Positions 1 to 8,093 of a stretch of 64,000 nt of DNA are shown here, piece after piece. Source of the DNA: Stigmatella erecta. Its GTDB lineage: Bacteria > Myxococcota > Myxococcia > Myxococcales > Myxococcaceae. The stretch lies in NCBI RefSeq assembly GCF_900111745.1, contig NZ_FOIJ01000001.1, positions 992,001 through 1,056,000 of the forward strand, read 5' to 3'. The stretch's first letter is position 1. Each line of letters opens with the position of its first letter. Under the pieces are notes generated by a model, which made no database searches, was not told the DNA's origin, and saw nothing but the letters and a program-made list of their open reading frames with translations. A program made the translations under genes and the position numbers.

Positions 1-285
1 GATCTCCGGCCGCCCATACGTGTTGGCGGCGAAGGACCAGGCCCCGGGGGCTACCGGTGCATAGCGTGACAGGGTGAGCCGCACGAGCGCGTGAGAAACC
101 AGGTACTGCAGCCGGTGCCTCTCGAAGTGGAACCGCTGCTGCTTCTCGCGCTCCGGCGCATCCAGCAAGACCCGGTAGGACGCCAGCAACCCGGGATCGG
201 TGATGCGCTCGGGCTCAACGATCCAGACATGGACCTCATCGGGCGGCAGCGTCAACAACGGCGGCGGAGGGGCGGACGTCGGCAT
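1..285 (-). CDS. 4'-phosphopantetheinyl transferase (Sfp type), 3' end cut by window edge
   Basis: The N-terminal 95 residues of a protein that runs off the left edge of the window. The residues fit the N-terminal half of Sfp-type phosphopantetheinyl transferases. There is an early DEVHVWIV strand, then a basic helix around residues 45-60 (EREKQQRFHFERHR), then an ALVRLTLSRY helix and a WSFAANTYGRPEI segment, which corresponds to the family's conserved 'W.f..n..GkP.i' stretch. Family enzymes transfer phosphopantetheine from CoA to carrier proteins of polyketide, non-ribosomal peptide or fatty acid synthases. The catalytic Mg-binding Asp/Glu lie in the missing half. The start is the ATG at 285. 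It lies 34 bp downstream of, and on the same strand as, the copper radical oxidase gene, so co-transcription is possible. Confidence 0.8.
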   Translation of the reverse strand, partial: MPTSAPPPPLLTLPPDEVHVWIVEPERITDPGLLASYRVLLDAPEREKQQRFHFERHRLQYLVSHALVRLTLSRYAPVAPGAWSFAANTYGRPEI

Positions 286-319
286 GGCGCCCCTAGCGAA
301 GCAGTCTCCGCCCGCTTTG

Positions 320-2551
320 TCACGGAGCCTCTCGCGGGTGCCCCTGGAGCTGCGTGCGCACGATCGCGAACACGGCATCGCTCACGTCCGAAGTCCCTCC
401 CCCGGATTTCGACACGCGCACCAGCACCCGGGACGAGGCGATGTTCGGCACCCGCCACGTGTAGGTGCCCTGGCTCGCAGGAAGCTCGAAGGCAATGGGC
501 ACCCAGACGCCCCCTCCATCCGCGGAGAAGGCGAGGTCCACCGCGGACAAGGGGCTCTTGAGCGCCCAGCGGATGCTGACCCGGCTTCCCCCCACCCAGG
601 ACTCTCCTCCGTTCGGAGACAGCACCTGGATCACGTCATCCACGGGCGCCGGGGTGCTCTCCACCTCCAGCCCCAGCGCGAAGGTCAGGTCGGTCGAGTT
701 GCTGCCCACCTGCTTTACCATCGCCGTGATGAGGTTCTCCCCCACCCGGAAGGGCGTGCCCGAGAGCGCCAGCTTCTCCCGGATGTATTGGTTATTCGTC
801 GAGCCCGAGGCGAAGGTCTCGAAGTTGAGCCCCTTTGCCATGTTCCGGGAGAAGACGGGCACCTCGTTGACCCACACCTGAATGCCATCATCGAAGAGCA
901 CCTCCAGCATGGCCGCCGAGACAGGCTTGGCCAGGGAGAACTTCTTTCGAAAATAGACGGAGGGTTGCGATGGCACCGTGGCGGTGAGCACCGTCCCCTC
1001 ATCTCCATCCCCGAAGCCCAGCTGTCCGGGCCCGGACTTCCACTGAGCATCGTCGTAGCTGGCCGAGAGCCAGGCGGTGCCCCGGTCCACGTTGGTGTCG
1101 TCGTACTTCCACACATCGCTGAAGGCGAGGGCGCGGGAGAACTTCGGCGCCACCTTCTTGACCATCACCACCTTCGCCACCGAAGGGATGCCTTCCTGGC
1201 TGATCAGAAACAACATGTACGGCCCCGGAGGGGCCATCACGTTGCTCTCCGGCGCGGTGACGCTGAGTCCCTCCGGGGTCACCGTGTGCGGCAGCGTGAG
1301 AAACCGAAGGTTCGAATCGAAGGCATGCGTCACGGAGCCCAACGCAATCAACGTGACCTTCTTGATCTGGCTCGCGTTGGGCGTCCCGACGTTGAAGGCC
1401 GTTCCGGGCTTGAGCTCATCCGGGGCCGCCGTGAGGGTAGGACGCGGCCCCTGGAAGAGATAGGGAGGCTCGAAGACTTCCGCGGTGCGCACATTGCGGC
1501 CCCCCGCACTCAGCACCCGCCCATCCGGCAGCAACAGCGTGGTCGAATGGTATCCGCGAAAGGCGTTGTTGCTGGCCAGGTTCTTCCAGACATTGGTCTC
1601 TGGATCCCACACCTCGGCATGACGGACGGCGCCATCGGGATTGTTGAACCCTTCCAGACTGCTTCCGCCCGTCACGAGGATCTTGCCGTCCGGCAAGAAC
1701 ATCGTGTTGTGCTGCCGCCGGGCGATGCTCATGGGGCTCTGGTAGCTCCAGCTGGGCGAAGGTTGGTTGAGATCAATGAGCTCCACGGTTTTCGTGGGAG
1801 GATTTCCGCCGCCCGTGGAGAGTACCTTTCCGTCAAAGTAGACGTTTCCTCCGTAGGACCTGCCGCCAAACTGGCTGTACGGTGCCTCGAACCACGTGCC
1901 GGTCCCCTCTGGATCTAACCACTGGCTGGAGCGCCAGGGCCCCGCGAAGAAGAGCTTGTTGTTGGGGGCCAGGAACATGTGCGGGTAATACGGAATCTTC
2001 CTCTGGGCGGTGGACAGGTTCACCCAGGTGTTGGAGCTGGGCAGGTAGCGCTGGGGCAGCTCGTTGAACAAGCCCTCCCCGTCCGTCTCCCCCGAGAGCA
2101 CCAGCACCTCGCCATTGGCCAAGGTGGTGTTGTTCGGGTACCAGCGCTTGTCGTTCATGTCGGGCACAGGGTCCCAACCATTCGTCTTCGGATTGAAGAT
2201 GATGGCCTGGGGCAAGCCCTTGTGGCTGTCCACGTGCCCCCCCGTGATGAGCAACCTGCCATCTTCGAGGAAGGAGTGTCCCGCGCAGAAGATGTTGAAG
2301 GGGGGCGCGGAGAGCGGCGTGAGCGTGTTGGCCGCGGGATCCCACAGCCGGGGGGGTTGTTTGCCCTCGTCAAACTCCCCGAAGAACATCACCTTGCCAC
2401 TGGGCAGCAGGTGCGTGTGTGTGGCGGAGATGGGCCATGACATCAGCGGCGACCACCGCCCGGCTTCAGCGGCGGGTTGAGCCAACGCGAGGCTGCCCTG
2501 CAATCCCAACCACAGCCCAACCCCTGCAGCCCTGACGCCCATTACTCCCAT
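320..2551 (-). CDS. Secreted copper radical oxidase (galactose oxidase / glyoxal oxidase / GlxA type)
   Basis: A 743-residue protein with an N-terminal signal peptide (cleavage near LALA-QPA, residue 24). Kelch-type propeller repeats follow (repeated LPDGK/LEDGR...TGG units, residues about 40-360), then an Ig-like DUF1929 domain (about 368-470), a beta-sandwich (about 480-640) and a C-terminal Ig-like domain. Every copper/radical site residue known from galactose oxidase has a counterpart: Cys89 (FCAGHSF) and Tyr138 (KRWYPN) for the Cys-Tyr cofactor, Tyr334-His335 (FRGYHSTTLLLPDGRV) and His409 (GSVTHAFD). The family oxidises primary alcohols or aldehydes to yield H2O2. In Streptomyces the homologue GlxA works with the synthase CslA in glycan deposition. 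Here the gene is divergent from a GT2 synthase operon, which suggests the same kind of partnership. Substrate is unknown. Confidence 0.87.
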   Translation of the reverse strand: MGVMGVRAAGVGLWLGLQGSLALAQPAAEAGRWSPLMSWPISATHTHLLPSGKVMFFGEFDEGKQPPRLWDPAANTLTPLSAPPFNIFCAGHSFLEDGRLLITGGHVDSHKGLPQAIIFNPKTNGWDPVPDMNDKRWYPNNTTLANGEVLVLSGETDGEGLFNELPQRYLPSSNTWVNLSTAQRKIPYYPHMFLAPNNKLFFAGPWRSSQWLDPEGTGTWFEAPYSQFGGRSYGGNVYFDGKVLSTGGGNPPTKTVELIDLNQPSPSWSYQSPMSIARRQHNTMFLPDGKILVTGGSSLEGFNNPDGAVRHAEVWDPETNVWKNLASNNAFRGYHSTTLLLPDGRVLSAGGRNVRTAEVFEPPYLFQGPRPTLTAAPDELKPGTAFNVGTPNASQIKKVTLIALGSVTHAFDSNLRFLTLPHTVTPEGLSVTAPESNVMAPPGPYMLFLISQEGIPSVAKVVMVKKVAPKFSRALAFSDVWKYDDTNVDRGTAWLSASYDDAQWKSGPGQLGFGDGDEGTVLTATVPSQPSVYFRKKFSLAKPVSAAMLEVLFDDGIQVWVNEVPVFSRNMAKGLNFETFASGSTNNQYIREKLALSGTPFRVGENLITAMVKQVGSNSTDLTFALGLEVESTPAPVDDVIQVLSPNGGESWVGGSRVSIRWALKSPLSAVDLAFSADGGGVWVPIAFELPASQGTYTWRVPNIASSRVLVRVSKSGGGTSDVSDAVFAIVRTQLQGHPREAP

Positions 2552-2785
2552 GGGGGCTCTCCCTTATGTCCCAGGGCCGTAACCTAAGTGCCTGGGCTCC
2601 CCTGCCAACCCTCCCTGAGGTGCCTGGCACTGCGAAGAAAAGGACACCGGCCCGCGCCTCCAAGCGTTCAATGACGGGCAGCCTTACGCCCTTCCAGCCA
2701 GGTTGCCCTTGGGCCTCTGGAGTTCAAGGTTTTGCGCGGTTAGCACTCTGGGGACAGCCTGCTCCCTTCCCTTCCAGGAGTGGTG

Positions 2786-4030
2786 ATGGAGCTATTTCCC
2801 ATTCAAATCCTGTTCCTCGTGGTGTTGATGAACCGGTACATCCTGGGACCCTTGATGCGGCGGGTCCGGAGCAATCAATTCGATGCCACGAATGATGATT
2901 ACGAGCCCACGGTGGCCATCATCATTCCCCTCTTCAATGAAGGCGAAGGCATCTACCACGCCATCAACAGCCTGCTGTTACAGGATTACCCCCCCGACAA
3001 GCTGTCGATTGTCGTGGTCGATGACTGCTCCAAGGACGACAGCCATGCCTGGGCCCTGAAGGCCGCCGAGAGACATCCCAATGTCCTGGTGATGCGCAAC
3101 CCGGAGAACATGGGCAAGCGCAAGGGCATCAACCGGGGAGTGCGTGCCACCCGCTCGGAGGTCGTCGTCTCGGTGGACTCGGATGTCATCGTGGACCGGA
3201 GCGCCGTGCGGCAGCTCGTCCGGCGGTTTCTCCACCCGCGGATCGCCGCGGTGGGCGGAAGAACCTATGTGACGAACCGCCACCAGACCTGGCTCACGCG
3301 GATGGTCGAGATCAAGTTTCACTTCGCCCAGGAGTGGCTCAAGGACCTGGAGCGGGGATTCCGCTCGGTGATGTGTCTGTCCGGGTGTCTGACGGCCTAT
3401 CGCCGCCATGTGCTGGAGGAGCTCGAGCCCATCCTGGAGGCGCGTGCCATCGCCGGGATCGCCATCAAGTACGGCGAGGATCGCTTCCTCACCCGGCAGA
3501 TCATCAAGGCGGGCTATGAGACCCTCTACACCACGGACGCGGTCTGCTACACCGCCGCTCCCGCTCACCTCCCGGGCTACTTCGCGCAGCAGCTGCGCTG
3601 GCGCCGCTCCAACCTGGTGGACATGCTGGGCGGGCTCAGCCACGCCTGGCGGCTGCACCCCGTGGTGGCGGTCCACTATGTCTCGCAGTTAGGGCTGTTG
3701 CTCTCCTACCCCGTCGTCATCGTCCACAACGTGTTGACCGGGGAGTTCTGGGACATCCTGGCCATGCACGTGCTCGTGGTGGGGCTCATGGGCTTCATCT
3801 ACCGCTGGGAGACGCGCCACCTGCCCGAGGACCGGCGTGTCCCGGCCCTGAGCTTCCTGCCCATGGCCCTGTTGATGCCCGTCACCTACGCCCTCTTCAC
3901 ACCGCTGGCGCTGTGGACGCTGGATTCGGGCAGCTGGGAAACGCGGGGCGCGCCGTCCGCGAACACGGACACGCCGGCACCTCCGGATACCGCCCTGCTG
4001 CCCACTCAGACCGCAGGGGGCCTCTCATGA
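2786..4030 (+). CDS. Processive family 2 glycosyltransferase (cellulose/hyaluronan synthase-like), membrane bound
   Basis: A 414-residue inner-membrane synthase. One N-terminal membrane segment (about 3-22) precedes a GT2 catalytic domain. The domain has the full motif set of processive synthases: VVVDD (Asp79-80), SVDSD (Asp131/133), GED (Asp232, base) and QQLRW (268-272). About three membrane helices follow (about 290-385). Such enzymes polymerise a UDP- or GDP-sugar and push the chain through the membrane; the sugar cannot be told from sequence. ATG 2786 is chosen because GGAG (2777-2780) lies 5 nt before it, while the in-frame GTG at 2780 overlaps that site. It is the first gene of an operon whose next gene overlaps by 4 bp. 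The layout resembles alginate (Alg8/Alg44) and rhizobial BgsA/BgsB synthase-MFP pairs. Confidence 0.87.
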   Translation: MELFPIQILFLVVLMNRYILGPLMRRVRSNQFDATNDDYEPTVAIIIPLFNEGEGIYHAINSLLLQDYPPDKLSIVVVDDCSKDDSHAWALKAAERHPNVLVMRNPENMGKRKGINRGVRATRSEVVVSVDSDVIVDRSAVRQLVRRFLHPRIAAVGGRTYVTNRHQTWLTRMVEIKFHFAQEWLKDLERGFRSVMCLSGCLTAYRRHVLEELEPILEARAIAGIAIKYGEDRFLTRQIIKAGYETLYTTDAVCYTAAPAHLPGYFAQQLRWRRSNLVDMLGGLSHAWRLHPVVAVHYVSQLGLLLSYPVVIVHNVLTGEFWDILAMHVLVVGLMGFIYRWETRHLPEDRRVPALSFLPMALLMPVTYALFTPLALWTLDSGSWETRGAPSANTDTPAPPDTALLPTQTAGGLS

Positions 4031-5121
4031 ACCAACAGGTCGCCAACAAAGTGAACGCGCTGGCCGTCAGCGCCTACAAGGGCCTGGGAACCTGCCTGTT
4101 GGTGCTCATCCTCCTGAGCTTCATCACGTACCTGGGCATGCAGGCGTTCTTCCTCGTCAGCGAGGGCTGGGTCGTCCCCACCATCATCGCCCCCACGGAC
4201 CCGGCGATTCTCCAGCTCAACTCGCAGATTGCCCAGCAGGCCGCCGCCCGCTCACAGCTGATGGCGGACCGGCGCGATGTCCAGGCCCGGCTCGCGAACG
4301 CCGAGCGGACCGTCATCGCCGAGCAAGCGTTTCAGGAGCGCTTCCAGGAGGCCCTGAAGGGCGAGCGCGCGGCGCGTGCTCAGGCCCTCCAACGGTTCTC
4401 CGCCCTGCGGCGCCAGTATCAGCACGCGCAGGCGGAGATCTCCGGCTCCGCCCAAGCCTTCGCGGGCATGGCGCGCGTCCGGACCCAGACCCTGCACGAC
4501 GCCCGCATGCTCGACCAGGAGGCCTACCTCACCTCCAACCACCAGCTCGCGCAGATGGCCCAGAGCCAGCTCACCCTGGCCGAGCACGCCGCGGACCTGG
4601 AGAACCGGCTGGAGGGCCTGCAACGCGAGCTGCTCGGCTTCGACAGCGTCCAGGCACGGGGACGTTCCCGAAGCCCGCAGGTAACCACCGCGGCCCTGCT
4701 GCTGGAGCGCGAGTACACCCGGTCGCTGCTGGAGCAGGCGCGCGCGGAGAACACCCGCTCCGCCCTGAAAGAGGATCTGCAGGGGCTCGACGAAGCCGTG
4801 GCCCGGTATGACCAGCTGCTCAAGACCATCCGCGACTCTCCCTACTTGCGCGCCTTCGAGGGCAACCTGACCGTGGCCTTCGTCCCCTATGACAACCTGG
4901 ATGCGTCCCCGCCAGGCACCCCGCTCTATGCGTGCAGGGCGAAGCTGGTGTGGTGCCATCAGGTGGGGGTGGTGGGCCAGGCCCAGGAAGGGGAAGTGTC
5001 GGTGAAACACCCCATCCGGCAGCACTTCGTGCGCGGGGTGATGGTGGAAGTCCACCTGCAGGATGGCCTGTCCGTCCAGGAAGAGCTGCTCCACCTGGGC
5101 CAACCCCCACTGTTGCTGTAG
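4027..5121 (+). CDS. Membrane-fusion (HlyD/Alg44-like) periplasmic adaptor of the polysaccharide operon
   Basis: A 364-residue protein starting at ATG 4027, which overlaps the stop of the synthase gene (ATGA). A single membrane helix (about 18-40, LGTCLLVLILLSFITYLGMQ) is followed by a long alanine/glutamine/arginine-rich coiled-coil hairpin (about 60-270). A beta-rich C-terminal part (about 275-360) contains the LTVAFVPYDNLDASPPGTPLY segment and ends in repeated short strands. This is the architecture of periplasmic adaptors that bridge an inner-membrane synthase or pump to an outer-membrane channel. Translational coupling to the GT2 gene and a TolC-like gene downstream support a role in polymer export. 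No PilZ domain is visible, so c-di-GMP control through this subunit, as in Alg44, is not indicated. Confidence 0.78.
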   Translation: MNQQVANKVNALAVSAYKGLGTCLLVLILLSFITYLGMQAFFLVSEGWVVPTIIAPTDPAILQLNSQIAQQAAARSQLMADRRDVQARLANAERTVIAEQAFQERFQEALKGERAARAQALQRFSALRRQYQHAQAEISGSAQAFAGMARVRTQTLHDARMLDQEAYLTSNHQLAQMAQSQLTLAEHAADLENRLEGLQRELLGFDSVQARGRSRSPQVTTAALLLEREYTRSLLEQARAENTRSALKEDLQGLDEAVARYDQLLKTIRDSPYLRAFEGNLTVAFVPYDNLDASPPGTPLYACRAKLVWCHQVGVVGQAQEGEVSVKHPIRQHFVRGVMVEVHLQDGLSVQEELLHLGQPPLLL

Positions 5122-5138
5122 TGCTCAAGGAGGCAGGC

Positions 5139-6251
5139 ATGAAGAGAGCCATCGTGTGGGGGGTCTTGCCCTGCTTCGCCGCCCTGCACCTGGCGAGCGC
5201 GCAGTCCGGCCCCTCCGTTTCGGAAGCCACTCAAGGCCCGCCCGCCTGGTGCGAGTTCACGCGAAGCGTGGCGGCCGCCGAGTCCGCGGTGCTGCTGGCG
5301 CCCGAGGTCTTCGGCAGCGCCGGCGTGGTGAACGCGGGGGATGCCACCGGCGACACGCCGCTCGGCACCCAGACCCTTCGGCTGACCGCGGGCCTTGGCT
5401 ACAACGTGGTGAACGCCTACCGGGGCGTCACCCTGCGCCGCCGCGCGGAGGCCGAGTGCCGCCGTTACAAGGCCTTCTCCGCGCTCCAGGGCGTGTTCCA
5501 GGCCGGGCCGGACCTCGGCGCTGCGCCCGCCCTGGCCGCGCGCCTGTCGGTGCTCGAGGCCGCCATCCCCGAAGGCGCCCGGCTGCTCGAATCGCTGCGG
5601 GCGGATCTCCGGGAGGGACGGGCCACCGTGGAGGAGCTCAACGGGTTGCAGCTCCGGCTGGAACAACTGCGTGCCCTGGCCCACGACACCGCCCGTGAGC
5701 AGGAGCGCCTGGCCCACTTGCCGCCGGCCTCGGGCCAGCCCCTCCCCGCCCTGCTCCAGGAGCTGCATGCCGCGGACGACGAAGTCGAGCGGCTGACCGG
5801 CACGCTGCGCCGGGCCGCCGCCTGGGACATCCGCCTCCGGGGCGGCTACGACGAGCTGATCGACGTGCGGCAGGAGGTGCCCCTCTTCGGCGTGCTGACC
5901 GTCTCCTACAACCTCGGCGGGGGGTGGCAAGCGAAGGCCAACGCCCGCGCTCGCAGCGCCCGCCAGCGGGCCTCGGCCGAGGAGGTGGAGGGCTTTCCCC
6001 AGCGGGTGGAGCGGATGCTCCAGGACCTGCGCGCCACCCAGCGGCTCGAGGAGACTCGGCTGCGCGAGGTGTCCGTGCTGGCCAGCGACCTGGAAGGCCA
6101 GCTCCGGGAAGTCCAGGCCCTGGAGACGGGGAAGGTGCGCCGCTTCCGCGACTACCTCGTGCTGGAGGTGGCGCGGCTGCGCGCCGAGCAAGCCTGGCTA
6201 CAAGCCCACCTGAGTGCCCTCGGGGCCCTGCTCGGGAGTCTCGCCCCATGA
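5139..6251 (+). CDS. TolC-like outer-membrane / periplasmic coiled-coil protein
   Basis: A 370-residue protein with a signal peptide (MKRAIVWGVLPCFAALHLASA-Q) and a strong AAGGAGG ribosome site before ATG 5139. It has two long helical regions (about 115-215 and 270-365) around a strand-rich stretch (RLRGGYDELID...PLFGVLTVSYNLGGGW, about 230-265). A second strand-like stretch lies near residues 70-100 (TLRLTAGLGYNVVNAYRGVTLRRR). Helical hairpins alternating with barrel strands are typical of TolC-type outer-membrane factors, but the protein is shorter than classical TolC (about 430-490 residues). From its place in the operon it would be the outer-membrane conduit. The assignment rests on architecture and context, not on a diagnostic motif. 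Confidence 0.62.
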   Translation: MKRAIVWGVLPCFAALHLASAQSGPSVSEATQGPPAWCEFTRSVAAAESAVLLAPEVFGSAGVVNAGDATGDTPLGTQTLRLTAGLGYNVVNAYRGVTLRRRAEAECRRYKAFSALQGVFQAGPDLGAAPALAARLSVLEAAIPEGARLLESLRADLREGRATVEELNGLQLRLEQLRALAHDTAREQERLAHLPPASGQPLPALLQELHAADDEVERLTGTLRRAAAWDIRLRGGYDELIDVRQEVPLFGVLTVSYNLGGGWQAKANARARSARQRASAEEVEGFPQRVERMLQDLRATQRLEETRLREVSVLASDLEGQLREVQALETGKVRRFRDYLVLEVARLRAEQAWLQAHLSALGALLGSLAP

Positions 6252-6898
6252 GGCGGAACCTGCTGCTCCTGGCGCTGGCATTGCTCGCCCCCGCGCACCA
6301 TGCGTCCACGCGCGAGCGGCCCCGGCCCCAGCTCACGCGCACGGCCCTGCATCAGCTGCACGTGACCCAAGGGACCTTGAGCGAGGGGACCGGTGGCAGG
6401 CTGGCCGTCGAGGCATCCAAGGTCCGCGCCGTGGTCCCCGGCCTGGATGCCGCCGCCGCCGAGCTGCGCTTCAAGTACCTGGGGCCCACCCGGGTGCAGA
6501 AAGCGCTCGCCTCCGGCGAGTCCCGCCAGCAGCTCGGGCTGAAGCTCCGCGCCCAGGATGGGTGCAACGTCGTCTATGTCATGTGGCGGCTGGGCCCCAA
6601 GGCCGGGCTCCACGTCTCGGTGAAGTCCAATCCCAGGAACCACACGAGCGCCGAGTGCGGCAACCGGGGCTACCAGCGGGTCCGGGCCCGAAGAGAGCTT
6701 CCCGTGCCCAAGCTCGTCCCAGGTGCTTCCCACACCCTCTCTGCCGCATGGGAGGGCCCGGCCTTGCGCGTCCAGGTGGATGGCGTCCTGGCCTGGGAAG
6801 GCACCCTGCCCCCCGAGGCGCTCGCCTTCGAGGGGCCCGTGGGACTGCGGACGGACAACGGCCGCTTCGAGCTGGAGCTGCTCACCCAGCAGCGCTAG
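6248..6898 (+). CDS. Secreted concanavalin-like (LamG-type) carbohydrate-binding protein
   Basis: A 216-residue exported protein that starts at ATG 6248, overlapping the preceding stop (ATGA). It has a signal peptide (MRRNLLLLALALLAPAHHAS) and then a beta-rich domain with pattern features of concanavalin/LamG jelly rolls: GLKLRAQDGCNVVYVMWRLGP, LHVSVKSNP, HTLSAAWEGPALRVQVDGVLAWEG and VGLRTDNGRFELELL. Two cysteines (in DGCN and AECGN) may form a disulphide. No catalytic residues are recognised, so it is probably a lectin-like or structural component binding the exported polymer. It is the last gene of the four-gene operon. Similarity to a named family is only at fold level. Confidence 0.6.
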   Translation: MRRNLLLLALALLAPAHHASTRERPRPQLTRTALHQLHVTQGTLSEGTGGRLAVEASKVRAVVPGLDAAAAELRFKYLGPTRVQKALASGESRQQLGLKLRAQDGCNVVYVMWRLGPKAGLHVSVKSNPRNHTSAECGNRGYQRVRARRELPVPKLVPGASHTLSAAWEGPALRVQVDGVLAWEGTLPPEALAFEGPVGLRTDNGRFELELLTQQR

Positions 6899-6931
6899 CC
6901 GTCACGCCCAGGAAGCCCCCGCGTCCGGGCC

Positions 6932-7927
6932 TCACCGGCTGAGCAGCGAGGGGCGTCCCGCCCGCGAGGCGGCAGGCGAAGACGGAGCCTCCGCGGGGCG
7001 GAGGTCCGCGGAGGGACGGGGCTGTGGACGCCAACCCAGCGACACGCTCAGGTAGGGAGCGGGCTTCGTCGAGTTGAACAACTCCATCGTCATCCGCTTC
7101 CGGTCCTTGTCGAGCAGCGCGTAGTCGTTCATCAGGTCCACGCCCAGGGAGGTGCTCAACCAGAGGCTGCTGCTCACGCGTGTATTCACCGTGGGACCCA
7201 CGCGAAGCATCGTCTGCCGGGCGTAGTAGTCCGTGGGGCTCCGGTCTCCAGCGGCCGAGAAGGGGGTCCGAAACACCTGCTGGCCGTACTCGCCGGTCAA
7301 GCCCAGCTCCATCCGCCCGCCCACCTTCAGAAGCATCGCGAGCCGGGGCAGCCCCAGCTCCAGGATGTACGAATCCCCGCGATAGACGAATGACACGATG
7401 GGGACCACGGGCGTGAAGTCGAACGGATAGAGGGCGGCCAGGCCGAACGTCAGGCGCATCCGGCCATCGGTCCCCATCAGGTAGGTCGCCGTCGCGAAGC
7501 CCGTCCACGAGGTGTCCAGTGCAAAGTCGAACTGGCTCCGGAAGTCGGTGCGGGTGTTCGCCATGACGCCCGCCGCCAGCATCCAGCGGGGCGACAGCGG
7601 ACGGATCCCCGTGAGCCCGAGCTGGAAGGCATGAAAGTTCCGGTCCAACGTGTCCTTCGGCACATCCGCCACGGGGCCTCGCTGCTCCAATCCCCCCCAC
7701 CACCCCTCGTAGCCGAAGGACGGGACGAGCACGTTCCGTCCCAGGAAGAGCGCGCCCAACGGCAGGCGCAGCTTGAGCTGCTGCCGATCATCGAGCCTGG
7801 CCCCCTGGGGGCCTACCCGCGTTCCACCGCCGAAGGTGACACCGATGTACGCCCGGTCCTCCGCCGACTGCGCGCTCGCCATACCGGCGAAGAGGACGAT
7901 GCATGCGAAGAGGGCCCCTCGAAACAT
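6932..7927 (-). CDS. Outer-membrane beta-barrel protein (DUF6268-like)
   Basis: A 331-residue protein. The start is placed at ATG 7927, giving a good signal peptide (MFRGALFACIVLFAGMASA-Q); the open frame extends further upstream to 8017 without a better site. The mature part is a series of amphipathic strands with alternating aromatic and hydrophobic residues (FHAFQLGLTGIRPL, TGFATATYLMG, MRLTFGLAALYPF, WLSTSLGVDLM and a terminal YLSVSLGW), typical of an outer-membrane barrel. A proline-rich tail ends in LLSR rather than a C-terminal Phe. The pattern resembles DUF6268 barrel proteins, whose function is unknown. It is convergent with the lectin-like gene (6898) and 166 bp from its minus-strand neighbour. 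Confidence 0.6.
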   Translation of the reverse strand: MFRGALFACIVLFAGMASAQSAEDRAYIGVTFGGGTRVGPQGARLDDRQQLKLRLPLGALFLGRNVLVPSFGYEGWWGGLEQRGPVADVPKDTLDRNFHAFQLGLTGIRPLSPRWMLAAGVMANTRTDFRSQFDFALDTSWTGFATATYLMGTDGRMRLTFGLAALYPFDFTPVVPIVSFVYRGDSYILELGLPRLAMLLKVGGRMELGLTGEYGQQVFRTPFSAAGDRSPTDYYARQTMLRVGPTVNTRVSSSLWLSTSLGVDLMNDYALLDKDRKRMTMELFNSTKPAPYLSVSLGWRPQPRPSADLRPAEAPSSPAASRAGRPSLLSR

Positions 7928-8050
7928 AAACTTCCAGGCGATCTGGAGATGAGAGCGCCGGCCCCGCTTCGCGTCTCCCCAAGAGATGTCACCGGCCACG
8001 GTAGAGGCCAGGTTCACGCCCTGTCAACGCGCAAACCCCCTCCCGGGACA

Positions 8051-8084
8051 AGGGCCGTGGCGAGCCATGAGACGCCACGGCCCT
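8051..8084 (-). terminator. Hairpin downstream of the MBL-Rieske gene
   Basis: A perfect 12-bp inverted repeat, arms 8051-8062 (AGGGCCGTGGCG) and 8073-8084, with a 10-nt loop, starting 10 bp beyond the stop codon of the minus-strand gene at 8094. It is probably a transcription terminator. No clean U tract follows directly on the minus strand, so it may be weak or Rho-assisted. Confidence 0.55.
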
Positions 8085-8093
8085 CGCGGGCGC

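Noticed and set aside
200-1918. 572-residue open frame on the plus strand
   Set aside because: It is antisense to the copper radical oxidase, has no domain pattern and is Arg/His/Gly-rich as expected for a high-GC shadow frame.
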